A stretch of 64,000 bases of DNA from Loktanella sp. D2R18 (GTDB taxonomy: Bacteria; Pseudomonadota; Alphaproteobacteria; Rhodobacterales; Rhodobacteraceae): assembly GCF_003318235.1 (NCBI RefSeq), contig NZ_QOCG01000031.1, forward strand, positions 1 to 64,000. The letters are read 5' to 3'. Both the position numbers and the translations under genes were made by a program. Positions 33,033 to 41,852 of the stretch are shown here, in pieces (position 1 is the stretch's first letter; every line of letters begins with the position of its first letter). The notes beneath the pieces are model-generated. The model saw nothing but the letters and a program-made list of their open reading frames with translations. It did no database searches and was not told the origin of the DNA.

Positions 33033-33059
33033 AAAAAGGGCCCGCGTAACGGGCCCCTT
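33033..33059 (-). terminator. Intrinsic terminator after the amt-linked small gene
   Basis: On the minus strand GGGGCCCG, a 5-base loop and CGGGCCC are followed by a T-run. It ends the amt transcript and insulates it from dmmD, whose promoter must lie between here and 32943. Confidence 0.9.
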
Positions 33060-33077
33060 GCATCTTTATTCAGCGAC

Positions 33078-33248
33078 TTACTTATACTTCGCGTATTTCG
33101 CAGCTTCGGCTTTTTGGCCAATCACCAAAGCAGCGATGCACAAAATGATCGAGATGACAGTGAAAATGCCTGGCATGGCGCTCCCGTATCCCATGAAGAT
33201 TGGACCGGAAACACCGTCCCATGTCGCGTTTTCAAATGGAAATCCCAT
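33078..33248 (-). CDS. 56-residue membrane protein downstream of amt
   Basis: A short frame reads MGFPFENATWDGVSGP at its N-terminus, has one hydrophobic segment at about residues 27-45 (PGIFTVISIILCIAALVI), and ends in a basic GQKAEAAKYAKYK tail. An excellent AAGGAG ribosome-binding site lies seven bases before the ATG. It is 28 bases after the amt stop and ahead of the shared terminator, so it is co-transcribed. I do not recognise the family; a role as accessory to the ammonium channel is inference from position. Confidence 0.82.
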   Translation of the reverse strand: MGFPFENATWDGVSGPIFMGYGSAMPGIFTVISIILCIAALVIGQKAEAAKYAKYK

Positions 33249-33276
33249 AGATTTTCTCCTTTGTTAGATTTCAAGT

Positions 33277-34686
33277 TTAGCTTGCAGCAGGGGCAGATAC
33301 TGGAATGCCCTCTGGGTAAGCTTGAGCAGGTACTTTGACCGTATCCAAACCAGCGATTTCAGCGGCTTCTGGAACGCGCAACATGCCGAACATCTTCAGA
33401 ATGAAGGATGTGACATAGCCCGTACCAAGGCCGAGTGCGATAAAGACAACGGAGCCGACAAATTGACCAATAAGGTTAATAGTCGGGGCGTCTGGACCGC
33501 CCAATGCAGGGTAACCAGCGGCTGTAACGCCAAGGATCAACATGCCGTAGATGCCAACTGTGCCATGCACAGTAACCGCGCCCACTGCGTCATCGATGCC
33601 AAATTTCTCAAGAACGCCAGCGGCCGGTTTCAGCAATGCGCCTGCGCCAACAGCAATGATGAACGCAAGACCGGGCCAGTAAAGGTCCAAGCCAGACGCC
33701 GTCGAAATGATCCCGGCCAAAGCGCCAGACATCATCCAGAATGGATCCTTCGTAAATACCCAAGCGCCAATGATACCGCCACCGATGGCCATTAAGACGT
33801 TGAACGCCAAAGCGCCAAGGTTTGTTGGCGTGCCATAGATCGTTGAGTAGTTTCCACCCCACGACCAAGCTTCGCCACCAACAACGACGCAGCCCATCAA
33901 GAAGCCCCAGAAACCGACAATGATGATCATCAGACCAGTTGCGGTTAGTGGCATGTTGTGCCCCGGAAGATCGTTCGCGGTGCCGTCTTCGTTAAATTTC
34001 CCGATCCGTGGCCCAAGGTTGATAAGAACACCCAACGCAAAGAAAGCAGCAACCGCGTGTACGAGACCGGCCGCGCCAAAGTCATGCACACCCCATTGCT
34101 GAACCAACCAGCCATCGGCATGCCAAGCCCAAGCGGCAGCAATCGTCCAACTGAAGCCACCCAACACGATTGCGCAGATCACAAAGCCAACAGTCTGGAT
34201 GCGTTCAATCACCGCACCTGACATGATTGACGCAGTTGTCGCGGCGAACAGTGCAAACGCGCCCCAGAAAACACCGTCAATCTGGTCTTCGGTGTTTGGC
34301 CCCATGTAGGCAGCACTTTCACCCCAGCCCCATGCGATGGCATTGGCATATGCCGCACCGGAAATCCCGTTCGGTCCTTCGGATAAAGTCAGACCTGTTG
34401 GGAAACCCCAATAGACCCACCAACCAAAGAAGTAGAATGCCGGAATAACAAACGCAAAAGCGAGAATGTTTTTGACACCCGACGACAGCGCGTTCTTGGC
34501 ACGTGATGCGCCCATCTCGTAGGCTAAAAAGCCTGCGTGAATGATGATCATGAGCGGGATGGTTAAGTAATAGTAAAGCTCTGCGAACATCGTGTTCGTC
34601 AGATTGCCTTTCGTTTCTATAGCAGCGACCTGCGCTGCAAGTTCGGCGAGTTGTTCTTCCACGGTTTCGTTCCCTTGTCGGTTCAT
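33277..34686 (-). CDS. amt: Ammonium transporter
   Basis: The ATG at 34686 (MNRQGNETVEEQLAEL) gives 469 residues. It has an N-terminal coiled-coil-like stretch, then eleven or so membrane segments with Amt/MEP signatures (LYYYLTIPLMIIIHAGFL, WAWHADGWLVQQWGVHDFAA-like region and GAVTVHGTVGIYGML with the twin His region). Nitrogen is recycled as ammonium by amine degradation, and this channel may recapture it or take up methylammonium. Divergent from mgsA with a 187-base intergenic region. It begins a two-gene unit with the small membrane protein. Confidence 0.93.
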   Translation of the reverse strand: MNRQGNETVEEQLAELAAQVAAIETKGNLTNTMFAELYYYLTIPLMIIIHAGFLAYEMGASRAKNALSSGVKNILAFAFVIPAFYFFGWWVYWGFPTGLTLSEGPNGISGAAYANAIAWGWGESAAYMGPNTEDQIDGVFWGAFALFAATTASIMSGAVIERIQTVGFVICAIVLGGFSWTIAAAWAWHADGWLVQQWGVHDFGAAGLVHAVAAFFALGVLINLGPRIGKFNEDGTANDLPGHNMPLTATGLMIIIVGFWGFLMGCVVVGGEAWSWGGNYSTIYGTPTNLGALAFNVLMAIGGGIIGAWVFTKDPFWMMSGALAGIISTASGLDLYWPGLAFIIAVGAGALLKPAAGVLEKFGIDDAVGAVTVHGTVGIYGMLILGVTAAGYPALGGPDAPTINLIGQFVGSVVFIALGLGTGYVTSFILKMFGMLRVPEAAEIAGLDTVKVPAQAYPEGIPVSAPAAS

Positions 34687-34873
34687 GTTGCATTTTATCG
34701 GCCTCTTACAGGCGGGCCGCTTTCCAAAATGAACCACGCCATTCTTAATCTGACCAGAATTTTTTTACCTGTAGTGAAAATTAGTTTCCCAACAGTTGAT
34801 CCCTCCGTGACGTGATGTTAGCGTCGGATTCGATCAACCTGCGCTGTGCAGGACATTAAGCAAGGATGGCAAT

Positions 34874-35800
34874 ATGTGTGGAATTGTCGGGTTATTCCTG
34901 AAAGACAAAGCGCTTGAACCGCAACTCGGTTCTTTGCTGACGAAAATGCTCATCACGATGACAGATCGTGGACCAGATAGCGCGGGAATCGCAATTTATT
35001 CTGATAATTCAATAGGTAATGCAAAGCTCGTCGTGCAATCAGACACGCCAGAATTGGATTTTGAAGGGCTGACTGACGCCCTAAGTGAGGCCATCGGCGC
35101 GCCTGTGACGATGAAAATCGCGAGCACCCATGCGGTTTTAGACGTCCCGCAAAGCGCGCTTGATGCAGCCCGCACTGCACTCAAAACGATTAAGCCCGCG
35201 CTTCGGGTTATGAGTCGCGGCGGTTCACTTGAGATTTATAAGGAGGTTGGCCTGCCTAAAGATGTGGCAGCTCGCTTTGAGATTGGGCAGATGTCAGGCA
35301 GTCACGGTATCGGTCACACGCGTATGGCCACAGAATCAGCTGTCACAACAATGGGCGCGCACCCCTTTAATACCGGTGACGACCAATGCCTTGTTCACAA
35401 CGGGTCTTTATCAAACCACGCCAGCCTACGTCGCAAATTGCGTCGTGAAGGCATCCACATCGAAACAGAAAACGACACCGAAGTTGGTGCCGCCTATTTG
35501 ACCTGGCAAATGCAAAACGGCGCGACCTTAGGGGAAGCCTTGGAAAGCAGTCTCGACGATCTTGACGGTTTTTTCACCTTCGTCGTTGGCACCAAAGACG
35601 GCTTTGGCGTCGTGCGCGATCCAATCGCCTGCAAGCCCGCTGTCATGGCGGAAACAGATCAATACGTGGCTTTCGGGTCTGAATACCGCGCATTGGTTGA
35701 CCTGCCCGGCATCGAAGACGCGCGGGTTTGGGAACCAGAACCAGCAACAGTCTATTTCTGGAGCCACACCGACCAGCCAACACAAGAGAAAGCAGCGTAG
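34874..35800 (+). CDS. mgsA: N-methylglutamate synthase subunit A (class II amidotransferase-like)
   Basis: This 308-residue protein starts MCGIVGLFLKD, so after Met removal Cys2 is the N-terminal nucleophile of class II glutamine amidotransferases. RGPDSAGIAIYSD, GIGHTRMATESAVT and NGSLSNHASLRRKLRREG are GATase2 motifs. In the N-methylglutamate pathway, MgsABC takes methylamine from gamma-glutamylmethylamide and makes N-methylglutamate. It abuts mgsB directly. An AAGGATG site precedes it. Inverted GTTGATC / GATCAAC repeats lie in the region shared with amt (34795-34838). Confidence 0.92.
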   Translation: MCGIVGLFLKDKALEPQLGSLLTKMLITMTDRGPDSAGIAIYSDNSIGNAKLVVQSDTPELDFEGLTDALSEAIGAPVTMKIASTHAVLDVPQSALDAARTALKTIKPALRVMSRGGSLEIYKEVGLPKDVAARFEIGQMSGSHGIGHTRMATESAVTTMGAHPFNTGDDQCLVHNGSLSNHASLRRKLRREGIHIETENDTEVGAAYLTWQMQNGATLGEALESSLDDLDGFFTFVVGTKDGFGVVRDPIACKPAVMAETDQYVAFGSEYRALVDLPGIEDARVWEPEPATVYFWSHTDQPTQEKAA

Positions 35801-36478
35801 ATGCAAACACTAGATATGGCGGACATCGCGCTACGCGAGATGAACGCAACCCTGCACGCACAGGCGGAAACCACCAATCAGACCGCTTGGGAAATCGTAA
35901 ATCCGAAAGGCGCACATGCGATCGCATGTGGTTTAGACGCCCCGATCGAGGTCACCGTAAAAGGGTCAACCGGGTACTATTGCGCTGGGATGAACAAGCA
36001 AGCGACGATCAATATCAAAGGCTCTGCGGGACCCGGCGTCGCTGAAAACATGATGAGCGGCACCGTCGTCATTGACGGGGACGCAAGCCAATATGCTGGG
36101 GCGACAGGCCACGGTGGATTGCTGGTGATCAAAGGTAATGCATCATCGCGCTGCGGGATTTCCATGAAAGGCATCAATATTGTCGTGCATGGTAACATTG
36201 GGCACATGTCCGCCTTTATGGCGCAATCTGGCAACCTTGTGGTTTGCGGTGACGCAGGCGACGCGCTGGGCGACAGCCTTTATGAGGCGCGACTATTTGT
36301 ACGCGGGTCGGTCAAATCTCTCGGCGCAGATTGCATCGAAAAAGAGATGCGCCCCGAACACCTCGCGATCCTTGCCGATTTGTTGGAACAGGCAGGCGCG
36401 GACGCCAAACCCGAAGATTTCAAACGCTACGGATCGGCCCGCGAGCTTTACAACTTCAAGATCGACAATGCGTACTAA
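35801..36478 (+). CDS. mgsB: N-methylglutamate synthase subunit B (GXGXG domain)
   Basis: This 225-residue protein is the beta-helical GXGXG domain of glutamate synthase alpha expressed as a separate subunit (IKGSAGPGVAENMMSGTVVI, GATGHGGLLVIKGNASSRCG). It follows mgsA with no gap and precedes mgsC by nine bases. In GltB this domain separates the amidotransferase and FMN parts. Confidence 0.92.
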   Translation: MQTLDMADIALREMNATLHAQAETTNQTAWEIVNPKGAHAIACGLDAPIEVTVKGSTGYYCAGMNKQATINIKGSAGPGVAENMMSGTVVIDGDASQYAGATGHGGLLVIKGNASSRCGISMKGINIVVHGNIGHMSAFMAQSGNLVVCGDAGDALGDSLYEARLFVRGSVKSLGADCIEKEMRPEHLAILADLLEQAGADAKPEDFKRYGSARELYNFKIDNAY

Positions 36479-36487
36479 GGAACAGCC

Positions 36488-37831
36488 ATGACTGACACAT
36501 CAAACGGCGCCCCTTTGACAGCGCCCATTCAATCCGCCACTTTTTCAAACCCCATCAACGCGGAAATTCGCCGCGCGGCGGCGACCGGCATCTATGACAT
36601 TCGCGGCGGCGGCGCAAAACGCAAAGTGCCACATTTCGATGATCTTCTATTTTTAGGGGCGTCGATCTCACGCTATCCTCTCGAAGGGTACCGCGAAAAA
36701 TGCGAAACATCCGTAAGCCTTGGCACGCGTTTTGCCAAGAACCCCATTGAACTCGATATTCCGATCACAATCGCGGGCATGTCCTTTGGGGCTTTGTCAG
36801 GACCCGCAAAAGAGGCGTTGGGACGCGGCGCCACGCTTGCAGGCACATCAACCACCACGGGTGACGGCGGCATGACAAGCGAAGAACGCGGCCATTCCAA
36901 TAAATTGGTCTATCAATATCTTCCGTCGCGTTACGGCATGAACCCCGACGACCTACGCCGCGCCGATGCGATTGAAATCGTTGTTGGCCAAGGCGCGAAA
37001 CCCGGTGGCGGGGGTATGTTGCTTGGTCAAAAGATCAGCGACCGGGTTGCTGAAATGCGCAACCTCCCGAAAGGCATCGACCAACGTTCTGCCTGCCGCC
37101 ACCCGGATTGGACCGGCCCTGATGATCTTGAAATCAAGATCCTTGAATTGCGCGAAATTACCAGCTGGAAGGTCCCGATCTATATCAAAATTGGCGGCGC
37201 ACGCCCTTATTTTGACACGACGTTGGCCGTGAAAGCGGGGGCAGATGTTGTTGTGCTTGATGGGATGCAAGGCGGGACTGCCGCAACCCAAGATGTGTTC
37301 ATCGAAAACGTCGGCCAACCGATTTTGGCCTGCATCCGCGAATCTGTTCGCGCGCTACAAGATCTCGGCTTGCACCGCGAAGTGCAGCTTGTCGTGTCAG
37401 GCGGCATCCGTACCGGCGCGGATGTGGCCAAGGCGATGGCAATGGGCGCTGACGCCGTCGCCATCGGCACCGCGGCCCTGATTGCCTTGGGCGATAACGA
37501 CCCCAAATGGGAAGCAGAGTACAATGCATTAGGCACCACCGCTGGCGCCTATGACGATTGGCACGAAGGGCGCGATCCAGCAGGCATCACCACCCAAGAC
37601 CCCGAACTGATGAAACGGTTCGATCCGATCGAAGGTGGTCGGCGTTTGAGCAACTACCTTAAGGTGATGACGCTTGAAGCCCAGACAATCGCACGCGCCT
37701 GCGGCAAAAGCCACTTGCACAACCTAGAACCCGAAGACCTTTGCGCGCTGACCATGGAAGCTGCCGCAATGGCAAAAATCCCACTTGCTGGCACCGACTG
37801 GTATCCGGGCAAACCGGGTGCTGGCTATTAA
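36488..37831 (+). CDS. mgsC: N-methylglutamate synthase subunit C (FMN domain)
   Basis: This 447-residue protein matches the FMN-binding barrel of glutamate synthase (Glu_synthase). Conserved segments include AGMSFGALSGPAKEALGRGA, the loop GAKPGGGGMLLGQKI, KIGGARPYFDTTLAVKAGAD and LVVSGGIRTGADVAKAMAMG. The 3Fe-4S cysteines of full GltB are not evident. It completes the three-part N-methylglutamate synthase. Confidence 0.92.
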   Translation: MTDTSNGAPLTAPIQSATFSNPINAEIRRAAATGIYDIRGGGAKRKVPHFDDLLFLGASISRYPLEGYREKCETSVSLGTRFAKNPIELDIPITIAGMSFGALSGPAKEALGRGATLAGTSTTTGDGGMTSEERGHSNKLVYQYLPSRYGMNPDDLRRADAIEIVVGQGAKPGGGGMLLGQKISDRVAEMRNLPKGIDQRSACRHPDWTGPDDLEIKILELREITSWKVPIYIKIGGARPYFDTTLAVKAGADVVVLDGMQGGTAATQDVFIENVGQPILACIRESVRALQDLGLHREVQLVVSGGIRTGADVAKAMAMGADAVAIGTAALIALGDNDPKWEAEYNALGTTAGAYDDWHEGRDPAGITTQDPELMKRFDPIEGGRRLSNYLKVMTLEAQTIARACGKSHLHNLEPEDLCALTMEAAAMAKIPLAGTDWYPGKPGAGY

Positions 37832-37838
37832 TTGCGAA

Positions 37839-37873
37839 TAGGGCGCGGCCAATCATGGCACGCGCCCTTCTTT
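37839..37873 (+). other. Hairpin between mgsC and gmaS
   Basis: An 8-bp perfect stem AGGGCGCG / CGCGCCCT with a 13-base loop is followed by TCTTTATAA. It resembles a leaky terminator inside the operon, 27 bases before the gmaS start, and could lower or uncouple gmaS expression. Confidence 0.6.
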
Positions 37874-37899
37874 ATAAAATGACGACAGGGAATAATACG

Positions 37900-39225
37900 A
37901 TGGCAACAGACCTCGCTAAATTTGCCGAAGACAACGGCGTCAAATACTTCATGATTAGTTTCACCGACCTGTTCGGGGGCCAAAGGGCCAAGCTGGTGCC
38001 AGCACGGGCCATCGCAGACATGCAAGAAGACGGTGCCGGGTTCGCGGGGTTCGCCACCTGGCTCGACCTCACCCCTGCACACCCAGACATGCTGGCTGTT
38101 CCAGACCCAGAGGCGGTGATCATCCTGCCTTGGAACCGTGAAATCGCGTGGGTGCCCGCCGATTGCGTCATGGAAGGCGAACCCGTGGCCCAAGCGCCCC
38201 GCAACGTTTTGCGCCGCCTGATTGATGAAGCCGCCGAAGAAGGCATGCGTGTCAAAACTGGCATTGAGGCCGAGTTCTTTTTGCTCACGCCAGATGGCGA
38301 ACAGGTCAGCGACCCCTTCGATACCGCGGCCAAACCTTGTTATGATCAACAAGCCTTTATGCGCCGCCTTGATGTGATCCAAGAGATCAGCGATCACATG
38401 CTGGAACTTGGATGGAACCCCTATCAAAACGACCACGAAGACGCGAACGGTCAGTGGGAAATGAACTGGGATTTCGATGACGCGCTGGCCACGGCTGACA
38501 AGCACAGTTTCTTTAAGTTCATGGTCAAAACCGTTGCCGAAAAACATGGCTACCGCGCGACATTCATGCCCAAACCGGTTGAGGGTCTAACAGGCAACGG
38601 CTGTCACGCGCATATTTCAGTTTGGGATCTGGACGGCAAAACCAACGTCTTTGCGATTGAACCCAACGATAGCAACCAAACAGCTGAACTTGGGCTATCC
38701 GAACAAGGGCGGTATTTCCTGGGCGGCATCATGAAACACGCGAGTGCGCTGCCCGCAATCACCAACCCAACGATCAATAGCTATAAACGTATCAATGCAC
38801 CGCGTACAACATCTGGCGCGACTTGGGCCCCCAACACCGTCACATGGACGGGCAACAACCGCACACACATGGTCCGCGTTCCCGGTCCCGGCCGTTTTGA
38901 ATTGCGGCTGCCCGACGGCGCTGTGAACCCCTATCTTTTGCAGGCGGTCATCATTGCAGCAGGCCTGTCAGGTGTCCGTAGCGAGGCCGATCCGGGCAAA
39001 CGCTATGACATCGACATGTACGCCGAAGGGTTCAAAGTACGTGGGGCACCAAAACTGCCGCTTAACATGCTTGATGCATTGCGTGCCTTTGACAAAGACA
39101 AAGGCCTTAAGGCTGCAATGGGCGCGGAGTTCTCGACATCTTTCATCAAAATGAAGATGCAGGAATGGGATAGTTTCGTAGGTTATTTCAGCCAGTGGGA
39201 AAAACAGAACACATTGGATATCTGA
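37900..39225 (+). CDS. gmaS: Gamma-glutamylmethylamide synthetase
   Basis: The ATG at 37900 (MATDLAKFAEDNGVKYF, AGGG site) gives 441 residues; a longer frame runs back into mgsC. It is a glutamine-synthetase-like ligase of the GlnT group: beta-grasp N-domain with SFTDLFGGQRAKLVPA, catalytic domain with EAEFFLLTP, GNGCHAHISVWD and the ATP/glutamate region RVPGPGRFELRLPDG. It joins methylamine to glutamate using ATP, the first step of the N-methylglutamate route. The tight linkage to mgsABC distinguishes it from ordinary glutamine synthetase. Confidence 0.93.
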   Translation: MATDLAKFAEDNGVKYFMISFTDLFGGQRAKLVPARAIADMQEDGAGFAGFATWLDLTPAHPDMLAVPDPEAVIILPWNREIAWVPADCVMEGEPVAQAPRNVLRRLIDEAAEEGMRVKTGIEAEFFLLTPDGEQVSDPFDTAAKPCYDQQAFMRRLDVIQEISDHMLELGWNPYQNDHEDANGQWEMNWDFDDALATADKHSFFKFMVKTVAEKHGYRATFMPKPVEGLTGNGCHAHISVWDLDGKTNVFAIEPNDSNQTAELGLSEQGRYFLGGIMKHASALPAITNPTINSYKRINAPRTTSGATWAPNTVTWTGNNRTHMVRVPGPGRFELRLPDGAVNPYLLQAVIIAAGLSGVRSEADPGKRYDIDMYAEGFKVRGAPKLPLNMLDALRAFDKDKGLKAAMGAEFSTSFIKMKMQEWDSFVGYFSQWEKQNTLDI

Positions 39226-39246
39226 TTTAATACCATAAACGAAGGT

Positions 39247-39268
39247 GGTTGGCGCATATGCGCCAACC
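39247..39268. repeat. 22-bp perfect palindrome
   Basis: GGTTGGCGCAT and its reverse complement abut with no spacer between the convergent gmaS and 4-TM genes. No T-run is present on either side; it could act as a weak transcription barrier or a protein-binding site. Confidence 0.6.
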
Positions 39269-39274
39269 GCGATC

Positions 39275-39682
39275 CTAGCGCAGCCAACCTCGCGTCCGTG
39301 ATGCGACCGAAAGCCAAAACAAAATAGCCGCCACGATGACCGAGACGCCGGTGCTCAAAATGGCTTCGCTCGCAAGACCGAGCGCCATCACACCGTACAC
39401 AAACGTCGCCAGCGCCCCGACCAAAGCAAGGCCAAGAACCTGCACCGCGACTGCGCGACGCAACAACAACAAGATGCACCCGACAGCGCCGCCAAACACG
39501 GCAACAGCAAAGCTTGCCGTCGCCCACGCAGGCCGCTGCATGACCAAATCGTGATAGCGATCGGGCAATTTCGCTACAAAATCAGCGTCAGTTTGCATGA
39601 TGAAATTCAGGCAGCCCATCAAGCTCCAGATCAACCCCATCACGGCGATCGACCAATAGCTCCACTTTGGTTTTTCCATCAT
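39275..39682 (-). CDS. Small four-segment membrane protein of unknown function
   Basis: This 135-residue protein has four hydrophobic segments (about residues 10-30, 50-72, 80-98, 104-124) joined by short loops; a conserved-looking motif is LMGCLNFIMQTDADF at the end of the first segment. The tail ends SRTRGWLR. I do not recognise a specific family. It is convergent with gmaS and divergent from tmm. Confidence 0.72.
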   Translation of the reverse strand: MMEKPKWSYWSIAVMGLIWSLMGCLNFIMQTDADFVAKLPDRYHDLVMQRPAWATASFAVAVFGGAVGCILLLLRRAVAVQVLGLALVGALATFVYGVMALGLASEAILSTGVSVIVAAILFWLSVASRTRGWLR

Positions 39683-39842
39683 GTGTCCTTTCGTTTCTTT
39701 ACGACCATTAACGCAGCTAAAAAACGTGACCGAGGTCGATTTGCATACATGAACTGCTTAAGTTTTATTCACTCATAAGAATAATTATTGACTTAAGGTA
39801 ATAGTCACGATGCAATCAAGCAAACGAAAAAAGGATTCCCAG

Positions 39843-41177
39843 ATGCCCAAACGTATTGCCATTCTCGGTGCCGGTCCGTCCGGTCTTGCACAGCTTCGCG
39901 CCTTTCAGTCAGCCCAAGAAAAAGGCGCTGAAATCCCTGAAATCGTCTGCTTTGAAAAGCAATCAGACTGGGGTGGTCTATGGAACTACACATGGCGCAC
40001 AGGGTTGGATCAATACGGTGAACCTGTGCACGGCTCTATGTATCGCTATCTTTGGTCAAATGGCCCGAAAGAAGGTCTAGAATTCGCCGATTATTCGTTT
40101 GAAGAACATTTCGGCAAACAAATCGCATCCTATCCCCCCCGCGCCGTGCTGTTCGACTATATTCAAGGGCGCGTACAAAAGGCGGGCGTTCGCGACTGGA
40201 TCCAGTTTGAAACCGCGGTGCGTTGGGTCAAAAAGGTTGGCGACAAATTTCAGGTGACCGTTTGCCACCTGCCCGAAGATCACACCTACACCGAAGAATT
40301 CGACCATGTCATCGTCTGTACCGGTCACTTTAGCACACCAAATGTGCCGGAATTTGACGGTTTTGACTCGTTCAAAGGGCGCGTGTTGCACGCGCATGAC
40401 TTCCGCGATGCAATGGAGTTCGCGGATAAGGATATCCTGATCGTCGGCACATCGTATTCCGCCGAAGACATCGGATCGCAGTGCTGGAAATACGGCGCGA
40501 AATCCATCACGGTCAGCCACCGCACCGCCGCGATGGGGTATGATTGGCCCGACAACTGGGCCGAAGTGCCGCTATTAACCCATATCGACGGCAAAACCGC
40601 CCATTTCAAAGACGGCACCACCAAAGACGTCGATGCTGTGATCTTGTGCACCGGCTACAAGCATCACTTTCCCTTCTTGCCCGACGATCTGCGCCTAAAA
40701 ACCGCCAACCGACTGGCTGCTGCGGATCTCTATAAAGGGGTCACCTACGTGCACGAACCTGCGCTGTTCTACATCGGAATGCAGGATCAATGGTTCACCT
40801 TCAACATGTTCGACGCCCAAGCCTGGTATGTACGCGACGTCATTATGGACCGCATTGCGCTCCCCGATGAAGCGGCGATGAAAGCCGATGTGGATGACCG
40901 CATCGCACGCGAAGATGCTGGCGCAGATGACTATGACGCGATCTGGTATCAGGGCGATTACATCAAAGAACTGACCGCCGACACCGACTATCCGTCCTTC
41001 GACGTCGAAGGCGCGTGCAAAGCATTCAAAGAATGGAAAGGCCACAAAAAGAAAAACATCATGACCTTCCGTGACAACGGTTACAAATCAGTGATCACCG
41101 GCACAATGGCCCCCAAACACCACACCCCCTGGAAAGACGCGCTTGATGATAGTCTAGAGGTGTATTTGCAAAATTAA
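39843..41177 (+). CDS. tmm: Trimethylamine monooxygenase
   Basis: This 444-residue flavin-containing monooxygenase starts [18 protein letters not shown] at 39843, with AAGGATT upstream; an earlier in-frame ATG at 39810 lies in the promoter region. The FAD motif GAGPSG is at residues 8-13, the FMO motif [11 protein letters not shown] near residue 180, the NADPH motif [14 protein letters not shown] near 200, and a [10 protein letters not shown] motif near 280. It oxidises trimethylamine (and related amines) to N-oxide, and its linkage to tdm and dmm fits. A terminator hairpin follows immediately. Confidence 0.92.
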   Translation: MPKRIAILGAGPSGLAQLRAFQSAQEKGAEIPEIVCFEKQSDWGGLWNYTWRTGLDQYGEPVHGSMYRYLWSNGPKEGLEFADYSFEEHFGKQIASYPPRAVLFDYIQGRVQKAGVRDWIQFETAVRWVKKVGDKFQVTVCHLPEDHTYTEEFDHVIVCTGHFSTPNVPEFDGFDSFKGRVLHAHDFRDAMEFADKDILIVGTSYSAEDIGSQCWKYGAKSITVSHRTAAMGYDWPDNWAEVPLLTHIDGKTAHFKDGTTKDVDAVILCTGYKHHFPFLPDDLRLKTANRLAAADLYKGVTYVHEPALFYIGMQDQWFTFNMFDAQAWYVRDVIMDRIALPDEAAMKADVDDRIAREDAGADDYDAIWYQGDYIKELTADTDYPSFDVEGACKAFKEWKGHKKKNIMTFRDNGYKSVITGTMAPKHHTPWKDALDDSLEVYLQN

Positions 41178-41178
41178 G

Positions 41179-41212
41179 GTTTTGGGCTCAAAGGCCGCTT
41201 TGAGCCCAAACC
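41179..41212 (+). terminator. Terminator hairpin after tmm
   Basis: A 13-bp perfect stem, TTTGGGCTCAAAG / CTTTGAGCCCAAA, with a 4-base loop begins four bases after the tmm stop. The T-run is weak, but the stem is long. Confidence 0.75.
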
Positions 41213-41251
41213 TACCTTGACTGGCAAGGACATAACCGATCTGTTCTCCGT

Positions 41252-41608
41252 ATGGACGTATCAGCAATCTTTAAAAAGGACTTTCGCGGCGAACTCGGTG
41301 AGGCCGTTTGGCTCGTTGATACACCAGAAAATAGAAATCGGTTCGAAAAATCGTGTGACCTTGATCCCAACAGCGCTCTATTTTCTGTGAATGGTTTCAA
41401 TACCTTGCAATCTGGGCTGGCCGAAACGGTTTGGAGCATCCATGATCACTATCCCGATTTGGACAAAATTATTGTCATTGGTGTCAAACTCAGTGCGTTG
41501 ATCGCCAAAGAGCTGGACGGCGATTACATTCTTGAGGGAAAAAAGATGGGTTCATTTGCCGCCCAGCGAATGGCACCTAAGTCCCGCCTGTCCGCCGTCT
41601 CTCACTAA
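41252..41608 (+). CDS. Small protein of unknown function downstream of tmm
   Basis: This 118-residue frame has protein-like composition (MDVSAIFKKDFRGELGEAVW, DKIIVIGVKLSALIAKEL) but a weak ribosome-binding site and no recognisable domain, signal or membrane segment. Its last four bases overlap the relic tdm stop on the opposite strand, so its 3' end may have been altered by whatever brought the relic here. Coding status is plausible, not certain. Confidence 0.5.
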   Translation: MDVSAIFKKDFRGELGEAVWLVDTPENRNRFEKSCDLDPNSALFSVNGFNTLQSGLAETVWSIHDHYPDLDKIIVIGVKLSALIAKELDGDYILEGKKMGSFAAQRMAPKSRLSAVSH

Positions 41609-41712
41609 GAGCGCGGGCGTTCTTTCTTTGGATCATAACCCGCCAGATCAGGGCGGATCGCCGTGGGGAAGCGCCTTTGATGCCCGTCCAGCTTGCCGGT
41701 TTCGACATGCGT
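41605..41712 (-). pseudogene. Relic of a second tdm 3' end
   Basis: On the minus strand this stretch translates to a C-terminus almost identical in design to that of tdm: the residues GKLDGHQ, then RP, IRPDLAGYDP, KE, PRS and a TAG stop appear in the same order and frame. By eye about 27 of the last 35 residues match. The frame upstream meets a stop within about seven codons, so no gene remains. It lies about 2.6 kb from the real tdm end in the same orientation, giving an imperfect direct repeat around the two genes between. Confidence 0.82.
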
Positions 41713-41852
41713 TCAAGGTTTTTTTATGGGTTATCGTTGCACAACGGCATCAAGTAGAACAATTTCAAGAAGGAATATGGCCATTTGTACACCCACGTCC
41801 CTGAGCGTGCTATAGTTTTACCATTATTATCTTAGCAGATGGAAACATATTT

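Noticed and set aside
39775-39812. AATAATTATT palindrome before tmm as an operator
   Set aside because: Short and fully AT; such matches are common in AT-rich promoters.
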